Assembly (NCBI GenBank): GCA_016789485.1
Contig: JAEURE010000175.1
Location: forward strand, 1-6,170
Length of the DNA: 6,170 nucleotides
DNA from: Anaerolineales bacterium
GTDB lineage: Bacteria; Chloroflexota; Anaerolineae; Anaerolineales; Villigracilaceae
Direction of reading: 5' to 3'
Numbering within the stretch: position 1 is the stretch's first letter; each line of letters starts with the position of its first letter. This document shows positions 1 through 4,910 of the stretch, in pieces. Position numbers and translations under genes: made by a program. The notes beneath the pieces are model-generated. The model was not told the DNA's origin, did no database searches, and was given only the letters and a program-made list of their open reading frames with translations.

Positions 1-88
1 CGATTAATTTTGTAAGATCGTGTCCTGCAATATGTAGTTTGTCATTGTCGATTGTTGCTGAAATTGGGAAGAGGTCAAGTCGTTTCAT
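1..88 (-). CDS. Partial CDS, N-terminus of a probable diaminopimelate decarboxylase (LysA-like)
   Basis: An ATG at 88-86 on the minus strand opens a frame that stays open to the window edge (29 codons plus one base). It begins MKRLDLFPISAT and continues to an LHIAGHDLTKLI segment. From memory of the family, many diaminopimelate decarboxylases start with a hydrophobic-Phe-Pro stretch, then a short 'L-x-I-x-G-x-D' element just before the conserved GTPLYVYD strand of the PLP-binding barrel. That strand would lie beyond the edge, so the call is an inference from a short segment. If right, the enzyme decarboxylates meso-diaminopimelate to L-lysine in the cytoplasm. The start overlaps the end of the upstream diguanylate cyclase gene by 14 bases (75-88), which suggests translational coupling. 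No strong Shine-Dalgarno sequence is seen before it. Alternatives are a related PLP decarboxylase or an unrelated protein. Confidence 0.5.
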   Translation of the reverse strand, partial: MKRLDLFPISATIDNDKLHIAGHDLTKLI

Positions 89-2036
89 TTTTGTTGAGAT
101 TTCTCGCAAGGAAGATCTGATTTTTGCCGAGCCGCTTTGCCGTGAGTTCGGCATGGTCAGCGGCAAGCAGAAGATCGGCGAGAGAGTTTGCATCTTGTGG
201 AAATGAGGCGATCCCGATGCTTAATGTGTGGCCTGAGATGCCTTTGTTTTCAATGGGCGTTTCCGTGGTGCTGGCGCGCGCGGCGTGTTGCAGGCGTTTT
301 GCGAATTCGAGAGCGCCATTCTCGTCTGTGTTTGGCAGGATGATGGCGAACTCATCACCACCATAGCGTGCAGCAACATCGTATTTACGCAAATTGGCAC
401 GGATCATATCCGCCGTTGCTTTAAGACGTATATCCCCCGCGGGATGACCCCATTTGTCGTTATATTCCTTAAATGAATCAACATCGAATATGATCAGCGA
501 AAGAGGACAGGTCAGCCGTGTGGAGCGTTCCAACTCGGCTGTCAGAATCTTCTCGAGGGCATGGCGGTTGGAGAGGCCACTGACGGCATCGGTCATTGCC
601 ATTTGCTTGACCTGCGCATGCAGGCGGGCATTGTCCACTGCCAGGGCAATTGGCCCGGAGAGGATTGTTAGCAATTCGACATCATCATCCTTGAGCGTAC
701 GGTTTGCGTCAGCTTCCACATTAAGTGTTCCGAGAACCATATTCTCTTTCACCAATGGAACACAGATTTCACTTATAACCTTGTTGTCTGCTCTTAGAAA
801 AGACGGTTCTATTGAGGCATCTCGAATGAATTGAACGGCTTTTGTTTTTATCGTTCGTCCGGTCACTCCCTGGCTGATGTGGATCTTGTTAATAATCAAT
901 TCCTGCGGGTATCCCACTTGGGCGCCAAGGTGGAGATAATCATCCTTCAATAAATATATGCTGACGTGTGTATACCCAAATGACTTATGCAACTCCCGCA
1001 CTACGGAGTCGAAGATAGTTTCCAGATCCAATGAACTGGAGATAACCCGCGAAACAGCCTGAACCGCAGCCATGATGCGCAAATGTTCCTGCGCGCGAGA
1101 ATACAATGATGCTCTTTGCAGCGAGGCGGATATCTGATTTGCAAGAGTTTCCAGGGTGGTCACATCTTCATTGTCAAAGGCGTCTGATTCGATGCTTTCC
1201 ACATAGAGCACGCCAAGCAAATCCTTTTCGCTGAGGATGGGGACACAGATGGCTGAACCATAATGTTCGTCGTTTGAAAAATAGTAGGGATCGGCGGCAA
1301 CATGTTTCGAGATATACGTTTTTCGGATTGCGGCAGTGTGGCCAATAATTCCTTTCCCCATCCCCTGTTTGAAGCCGGGACTGTATCCGAAATCCTGAGT
1401 ACCGGCAATGGCGGTGACTTCCAGCATATTGTCGGCGGTGGGAAGGGATATTGCTGCTTCGGCATATCCGAAGCGATTTACAACAGCATCAATGGAACGC
1501 TGCAGGATCTCTTTTTGATCGAAACTGTCCGCAATTTGCCTGCCCACTTCTTCGAGAAGCCCCAACTGTGACGAGCGGCGAAATTCCGCTTCCAGAAGCT
1601 CCTGTTCCTGTGTAACATCGTGGATGACCAGCACACGCCCGATCAGGGTTCTATCGTCGCTGTTTAATTGTGTGACCGTAGCTTCATACCAGCCTGAATG
1701 CCCATCTTTTGTAATTTCAAATTTTATGGAGGTATTTGAATTGCCCCACTCTTTTCTAAATTGAGCAGACTGTGGCAGGATGTCAAAAACTGATGTGCTG
1801 TCTGGAATATCATCCTGTCCAAGCCATTTTTTGGCTGCGTTGTTAATGATCGTAATACGGTCTTTTGCATCTGTAACGATGATCGCATCTTTAAGATGTT
1901 CCAGCACGAATGGCTCGAGGTCTGTAGGTTTTTTGGAGTTTTTTTTAAACCCTCTTAAAATGGCAAGGAAAGTTATGCCTGCTGTGCTGAAAAAAAAACC
2001 AGGGCTTGCGAGGTAGGTCAATGATGCCGTGATCAT
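75..2036 (-). CDS. Membrane-anchored diguanylate cyclase, PAS-GAF-GAF-GGDEF
   Basis: A 653-residue protein that should make cyclic di-GMP from two GTP at the inner face of the membrane. One hydrophobic segment lies at about residues 5-29, followed by a basic stretch (RGFKKNSKK). A PAS-like domain spans about 42-143, then GAF domains at about 155-310 and 320-470, each ending in a long helix, and a GGDEF domain at about 480-645. Visible catalytic features are the metal-binding D518 in FDVD, N526 and D535 for guanine binding, and an intact GGDEF signature at 559-563. The inhibitory I-site RKYD (550-553) sits five residues before GGDEF, so product feedback inhibition is expected. No EAL or HD-GYP domain is present. 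The usual A-L-Y/F-x-A-K near the C-terminus reads AELTAK. The GAF ligands are not readable. The gene begins 10 bases after the ftsB-like stop codon, without a clear Shine-Dalgarno, so it is probably read by coupling from that operon. Confidence 0.93.
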   Translation of the reverse strand: MITASLTYLASPGFFFSTAGITFLAILRGFKKNSKKPTDLEPFVLEHLKDAIIVTDAKDRITIINNAAKKWLGQDDIPDSTSVFDILPQSAQFRKEWGNSNTSIKFEITKDGHSGWYEATVTQLNSDDRTLIGRVLVIHDVTQEQELLEAEFRRSSQLGLLEEVGRQIADSFDQKEILQRSIDAVVNRFGYAEAAISLPTADNMLEVTAIAGTQDFGYSPGFKQGMGKGIIGHTAAIRKTYISKHVAADPYYFSNDEHYGSAICVPILSEKDLLGVLYVESIESDAFDNEDVTTLETLANQISASLQRASLYSRAQEHLRIMAAVQAVSRVISSSLDLETIFDSVVRELHKSFGYTHVSIYLLKDDYLHLGAQVGYPQELIINKIHISQGVTGRTIKTKAVQFIRDASIEPSFLRADNKVISEICVPLVKENMVLGTLNVEADANRTLKDDDVELLTILSGPIALAVDNARLHAQVKQMAMTDAVSGLSNRHALEKILTAELERSTRLTCPLSLIIFDVDSFKEYNDKWGHPAGDIRLKATADMIRANLRKYDVAARYGGDEFAIILPNTDENGALEFAKRLQHAARASTTETPIENKGISGHTLSIGIASFPQDANSLADLLLAADHAELTAKRLGKNQIFLARNLNKNETT

Positions 2037-2046
2037 TAGTTCAAGG

Positions 2047-2424
2047 TCAATCGCTAAAGAACAAACTCCACCAAACTTCCCAGTTTTGCATTGGGGTGGG
2101 GGATGGTATCGGGGTAGGATTGATCACCGGTGCGCTGCCGGGTACGCCTATCGGAATCACAGGCTGGTCACCTTCCTGTAAATAATGTCCTTCGGTACGT
2201 GCCCATTCCTCCACAGATGCTGTTGATCCTGCGTAAGCCACCTGGGTTTGCAGTGCCATCTGGGTTTGTATCGCCTGTGTCGCCAAAGCGCGGATCTGGT
2301 CGCGCTGGTCGTTTAAGCGGTTTAATTCCTCGAGGCGTGTATTGAATTCAATTACAAACAATATCAACACAAAAATACCCGCAAACACGGCAATGCGTCT
2401 AAAATTAAAGGGGATCTTAAGCAT
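2047..2424 (-). CDS. FtsB/DivIC-like septum formation initiator protein
   Basis: A 125-residue bitopic membrane protein. Residues 1-10 are short and basic (KIPFNFRR), residues 11-26 form one transmembrane helix, and about 27-62 form a Leu/Gln-rich coiled coil. A segment VEEWARTEGHYLQEGD (71-86) follows, in the place where DivIC/FtsB proteins carry the conserved region after the coiled coil ('ARE-x-L-G-hydrophobic-x-x-x-G-E'). The predicted topology is N-in, C-out. In the family these proteins join FtsL and FtsQ/DivIB to activate septal peptidoglycan synthesis. The C-terminus is lineage-flavoured: a Pro/Thr/Ser linker (NPTPIPSPTP, 102-111) and an aromatic end, NWEVWWSLFF (114-123). It is the first gene of a minus-strand operon with the diguanylate cyclase 10 bases downstream. 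The start ATG has no ribosome binding site but sits six bases from a good -10 box. The family is called from architecture and the weak motif, so the symbol is withheld. Confidence 0.8.
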   Translation of the reverse strand: MLKIPFNFRRIAVFAGIFVLILFVIEFNTRLEELNRLNDQRDQIRALATQAIQTQMALQTQVAYAGSTASVEEWARTEGHYLQEGDQPVIPIGVPGSAPVINPTPIPSPTPMQNWEVWWSLFFSD

Positions 2425-2430
2425 GGCTTT

Positions 2431-2459
2431 ATCTTAATCGCATTCTCCCGCATTTGCAA
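2431..2459 (-). promoter_or_regulatory. Leaderless sigma-70 type promoter of the ftsB-like gene
   Basis: On the minus strand, TTGCAA (2459-2454) and TAAGAT (2436-2431) are separated by exactly 17 bases. The -10 box ends six bases before the A of the ATG at 2424, so transcription would start at or next to that A. The six bases between (AAAGCC) hold no Shine-Dalgarno sequence. Box match and spacing are read directly; leaderless initiation is inference. Confidence 0.6.
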
Positions 2460-2468
2460 ACCCTTTTA

Positions 2469-2477
2469 TGGTACAAT
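2469..2477 (+). promoter_or_regulatory. Extended -10 promoter for rplI
   Basis: TGG-TACAAT on the plus strand matches an extended -10 element (TGn followed by a TANNNT box). No good -35 lies 16-18 bases upstream, which suits an extended -10 promoter. The start would be near 2484, leaving a leader of roughly 80 bases before the rplI ATG. A second possible -10, TAAAAT at 2492-2497, has no -35 either. The minus-strand promoter of the ftsB-like gene lies about 10 bases away, so the two divergent promoters could interfere with each other. Confidence 0.45.
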
Positions 2478-2492
2478 CCTGCCCCGCAGGAT
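2476..2492. repeat. Perfect inverted repeat over the predicted rplI transcription start
   Basis: ATCCTGC, three C bases, then GCAGGAT form two perfect 7-base arms overlapping the end of the -10 box and the predicted start point. It could be an operator for a dimeric regulator. It may also be chance. No regulator is indicated. Confidence 0.35.
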
Positions 2493-2507
2493 AAAATCCC
2501 GCTCATG

Positions 2508-2531
2508 CAGAGCGTAGTACCCTTCGCTCTG
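2508..2531 (+). promoter_or_regulatory. Hairpin in the rplI mRNA leader
   Basis: CAGAGCG (2508-2514) pairs perfectly with CGCTCTG (2525-2531). Inside, after one T-T mismatch, A2516-T2523 and G2517-C2522 can pair, leaving a 4-base loop. No U-run follows, so it is not a terminator. It ends 13 bases before the Shine-Dalgarno. Ribosomal protein mRNAs often carry such leaders for autoregulation; no known L9 leader motif is recognised, so the role is open. Confidence 0.35.
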
Positions 2532-2544
2532 ACATCTCACCGCC

Positions 2545-2552
2545 AGAAAGGG
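2545..2552 (+). promoter_or_regulatory. Ribosome binding site of rplI, decides the start codon
   Basis: AGAAAGGG lies 10 bases before the ATG at 2563 and only one base before an in-frame TTG at 2554. The spacing favours the ATG, which also gives the normal L9 N-terminus MKVLLVKDV. Confidence 0.7.
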
Positions 2553-2562
2553 CTTGAAGAAA

Positions 2563-3126
2563 ATGAAAGTATTGCTAGTAAAAGACGTGTACAAACTTGG
2601 CCGCGCCGGAGACATCAAAAAGGTCGCTGATGGTTATGGCCGCAACTTCCTCATTCCGCAGGGATTTGCCGTTCTCGCAACCGAAGGCGCTTTGAAACAG
2701 GTGCAGCGAATTAAGTCACAAGCCGAGATTCGCCGCAACACCCAGAACAATGAACTTAAGGGCGTTGCAGACCTGATCAAAGATGTAACCCTCACTTTCG
2801 CCGCCAAAGCTGGTGATACCGGCAAGTTGTACGGCTCCATCACCACCCAGGATATTGCCACTGCACTCAGCGAGCAGATCCGCCATGAAGTGAAACGCCA
2901 GTTGGTTGATATTCAACCCATCCGCACACTGGGCGAATTCACTGCTCACATCCGCCTGACCATGGATTTGGTCCCCGAGATCAAGATCATCGTCCACCGC
3001 GAAGGTGAAAGCGCCGAAGCTCCCGTTGAGCAAGCTGAACCTGAAAAGGCGAAGAAACCGAAGAAAGCCGAAGCTCCAGCAGCAGAAGCCGCGGCAGAAG
3101 AAACACCCGCTGCAACAGCCGAATAA
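2563..3126 (+). CDS. rplI: 50S ribosomal protein L9 with an extended C-terminal tail
   Basis: A 187-residue L9, which binds 23S rRNA near the base of the L1 stalk and helps keep reading frame. The N-terminal domain starts MKVLLVKDVYKLG and contains the family signature: G13, G16, V21, G24, Y25, N28, F29, L30 and G34. A long connecting helix (about 41-70) leads to the C-terminal domain with GDTGKLYGSITTQDIA. The usual length is about 148-150 residues. Here about 40 more follow from residue 147, made almost only of Ala, Glu, Lys and Pro, which should be disordered. The start is taken at ATG 2563 rather than TTG 2554 because of ribosome binding site spacing and the family N-terminus. The usual rpsF-ssb-rpsR neighbours are absent, so the gene stands alone with its own promoter. 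A hairpin terminator follows directly after the TAA. Confidence 0.97.
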   Translation: MKVLLVKDVYKLGRAGDIKKVADGYGRNFLIPQGFAVLATEGALKQVQRIKSQAEIRRNTQNNELKGVADLIKDVTLTFAAKAGDTGKLYGSITTQDIATALSEQIRHEVKRQLVDIQPIRTLGEFTAHIRLTMDLVPEIKIIVHREGESAEAPVEQAEPEKAKKPKKAEAPAAEAAAEETPAATAE

Positions 3127-3136
3127 TAAGAACTTC

Positions 3137-3166
3137 ACATCACCGGCGAAAGTCGGTGATGTTTGT
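3137..3166 (+). terminator. Intrinsic terminator after rplI with a GAAA tetraloop
   Basis: ACATCACCGGC (3137-3147) pairs with GTCGGTGATGT (3152-3162), an 11-base stem with one G-U pair, capped by loop GAAA (3148-3151) on a C-G closing pair. A short T-rich tail (TTTGT, 3162-3166) follows. The stem is strong but the tail is weak, so some read-through into the next gene is likely. The hairpin starts 11 bases after the rplI stop codon. Confidence 0.65.
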
Positions 3167-3168
3167 AA

Positions 3169-3174
3169 TACAAT
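3169..3174 (+). promoter_or_regulatory. Leaderless -10 promoter of the RodZ-like gene
   Basis: TACAAT ends six bases before the ATG at 3181, so the transcript should begin at the start codon itself. The six bases between (ACCCCC) contain no Shine-Dalgarno. No good -35 hexamer is visible; that position is taken by the stem of the rplI terminator. The box lies partly in a small palindrome, TTGTA-A-TACAA (3163-3173), a possible operator. Confidence 0.55.
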
Positions 3175-3180
3175 ACCCCC

Positions 3181-4884
3181 ATGCCAGAATCAATTGGTCA
3201 ACGCCTGAAACGAGAACGCGAAGCGCGATATCTGACGCTTGAAAGAGCATCTGAAGATACGCGTATTCGCATCCTATTTTTGCAGGCTCTCGAAGCTGAC
3301 GATTACTCGGTCATACCGTCTGCGGCGCAGGGACGCGGCTTTTTGCGAAATTATGCCGAGTACCTTGATCTTAATATTGACGAAATGATCGCGGAGATTC
3401 AGCGCGGCGCACCTGCTTCGGTTGAAGTGAGCGGACCATTGCCGCAGGTCAACCTTCTTGAAACGGAGATTCCGCCGTTAGTTAATGAAGATGAAAAACC
3501 TGCGCCTCGTTTCTTTGACCGTTGGCTGGGACGCCGTCCGAAAGCAGAATCACAGCCTGAGACAGAATCTCCCGAACCTGTGCTGGAAAAACTTGTCGCG
3601 CCTGCTGAAGAAGTTGAAAGAGTAAACCTCGTTGAAGAACCTAAAACTCGCGGCAGAAAGAAAAAGAAAATGGCGGAGGAAGAGATTCCCCCGCAGGCTG
3701 AAGTGACGGAGATAAAACCAACAGAGGAGACTCTGCCGGTTGAGGTTGAGCCTATTGAAGTTAAGGAAGAAGCGAAAGCGGGTTTTGTTTCGCAGCTTGT
3801 AATTTTCGCTCAATCCCTTTTTAAAAAGAAAGAATCCGAATCCGCTTTTGTTGTGGAAGTAGAGGAGCAAAGCGAAACAGAGCCGGAACAGATAAAGCCT
3901 TCTGTGCCATCTTTGCCCGCGGATGTGATCTTTGCCGAGATCGGCGCACAGTTGCGCGAGCGGCGTGAGTTGATCAGTTTGACCCTCGAAGAGGTGGAGC
4001 GGCATACGCATTTGCGGGCGGTGTTCCTGAAAGCTCTGGAAGATGGCGCAATGGATCGCTTGCCGTCACCTGTGCAGATGCGAGGGATGCTTGTAAATTA
4101 TGCGGCTTTCCTTGATCTGGATACCGATAAAATTTTGCTGCGCTTTGCAGATGCGTTGCAGGCGAGACGGCATGAGAAGTACGCCGAAACGCCGCGCGAA
4201 AAGATTCAAACAGAAGTGGTTGCATCCATACCATTCCTGCGAACATTTATTGCAGGCGATTTGGTCTTCGGTGTGGTGATGATCGCGATCCTGGCGGCGC
4301 TGGCGATCTGGGGATTTGGGTATCTGGTCAGTTCGCAGGATGATCAAGATCTGGCAGAGGCTACTGCGCCTTCCATTGTGGAAGTGCTTGGCGACGTACC
4401 CCTTCCAACGGCGTCATTGCAATCTACATTTGTAGCTGTGGATGAAAATATTGCCGCCACTTCCGCGGCTGGGGCAGGTTTGTTGATCACGCCAGATGCG
4501 CCTACGCAGGAAGAGAACAATACGAATGTGACGGTCAGTATCTTTTCTCTGGAACGCACGTTTGTAAAGATCTCTGTGGATGGGGAAGTGGCTTTTGAAG
4601 GCCGTATGGCTCCACGCGAAACAAAAGTGTTTGAAGCGGAGAATCAAGTGGTTGTGTTGACGGGGAATGCTTCTGCGCTGCGAGTCACCTATAATGGACA
4701 GGACCTTGGTTTGATGGGCGGCATTGGGGAAGTGGTCAGTCGTGTATATTTGATTTCCGGCGTAGTGACGCCGACTGCAACCATACCGCCCACGCCGACC
4801 AATACACCGCTGGTAACTCCGACGTTCACGCCAACATCTACACCGACAAGTACGCCAACGGTAACTCCGCCGGATGGCGGGTAG
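3181..4884 (+). CDS. RodZ-like membrane protein with two N-terminal HTH domains
   Basis: A 567-residue single-pass membrane protein. HTH domain 1 (about 4-75) and HTH domain 2 (about 251-325) are both of the RodZ type and alike: about 29 of 67 aligned residues match by eye, including LTLE, FL-x-ALE, the P-S-x-x-Q-x-RG-x-L-x-NYA core and LDL. Ordinary RodZ has one. Between them lies a charged Glu/Pro/Lys linker of about 175 residues with a basic patch (RGRKKKK, 157-163) and two hydrophobic stretches (FFDRWLG, 111-117; FVSQLVIFAQSLF, 202-214). A transmembrane helix spans about 357-383. Outside the cell are an Ala/Thr-rich spacer, a beta-rich domain (about 448-528) like the RodZ C-terminal DUF4115, and a Thr-Pro tail (530-564). 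RodZ in other bacteria links MreB to the wall machinery through its HTH domain. Whether this protein binds MreB, DNA or another partner is unknown. rimO follows 26 bases downstream, probably in the same operon. Confidence 0.85.
   Translation: MPESIGQRLKREREARYLTLERASEDTRIRILFLQALEADDYSVIPSAAQGRGFLRNYAEYLDLNIDEMIAEIQRGAPASVEVSGPLPQVNLLETEIPPLVNEDEKPAPRFFDRWLGRRPKAESQPETESPEPVLEKLVAPAEEVERVNLVEEPKTRGRKKKKMAEEEIPPQAEVTEIKPTEETLPVEVEPIEVKEEAKAGFVSQLVIFAQSLFKKKESESAFVVEVEEQSETEPEQIKPSVPSLPADVIFAEIGAQLRERRELISLTLEEVERHTHLRAVFLKALEDGAMDRLPSPVQMRGMLVNYAAFLDLDTDKILLRFADALQARRHEKYAETPREKIQTEVVASIPFLRTFIAGDLVFGVVMIAILAALAIWGFGYLVSSQDDQDLAEATAPSIVEVLGDVPLPTASLQSTFVAVDENIAATSAAGAGLLITPDAPTQEENNTNVTVSIFSLERTFVKISVDGEVAFEGRMAPRETKVFEAENQVVVLTGNASALRVTYNGQDLGLMGGIGEVVSRVYLISGVVTPTATIPPTPTNTPLVTPTFTPTSTPTSTPTVTPPDGG
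4768..4872 (+). repeat. Degenerate repeat coding for the Thr-Pro tail
   Basis: Repeated ACGCC/ACACCG/ACTCCG units encode the low-complexity C-terminus of the RodZ-like protein (TPT, STPT and similar units, residues 530-564). The codons vary, so the repeat is clearer in the protein than in the DNA. Tails like this are common on exported Chloroflexota proteins and may be flexible or glycosylated wall spacers; that role is inference. Confidence 0.7.
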
Positions 4885-4899
4885 TCATAATTTATAGTT

Positions 4900-4903
4900 A
4901 GGA
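4900..4903 (+). promoter_or_regulatory. Ribosome binding site that sets the GTG start of rimO
   Basis: AGGA lies seven bases before GTG 4911. A TAG in the rimO frame at 4899-4901 overlaps it, so no earlier start is possible. The next ATG (codon 24) would lose the first cluster cysteine C14. GTG is therefore the start. Confidence 0.75.
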
Positions 4904-4910
4904 AAATAAC

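Noticed and set aside
1160..1465. A 101-codon open frame on the minus strand inside the diguanylate cyclase gene.
   Set aside because: It is another frame of the same strand over the first GAF domain. Its translation shows no family features.
124..2016. Several open frames of 60-126 codons on the plus strand within the left half (for example 454-834).
   Set aside because: They lie antisense to the diguanylate cyclase gene, have no recognisable domains and no ribosome binding site context. The minus-strand protein explains this DNA fully.
2554..2556. TTG as the start codon of rplI.
   Set aside because: It sits one base after the ribosome binding site, too close for initiation, and would add three residues before the conserved L9 N-terminus.
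2716..3138. A 140-codon frame opposite rplI.
   Set aside because: It is antisense to a certain ribosomal protein gene. Its Phe/Cys/Leu-rich start is the mirror of the Ala/Glu/Lys tail codons.
3005..3208. A 67-codon plus-strand frame overlapping the end of rplI and the start of the RodZ-like gene.
   Set aside because: Its Lys/Arg/Gln-rich translation is the shifted reading of the L9 low-complexity tail and it runs through the terminator hairpin.
4768..4872. Possible CRISPR or tandem DNA repeat array.
   Set aside because: Units are short, degenerate and in frame, coding for a Thr-Pro tail. There are no spacers.
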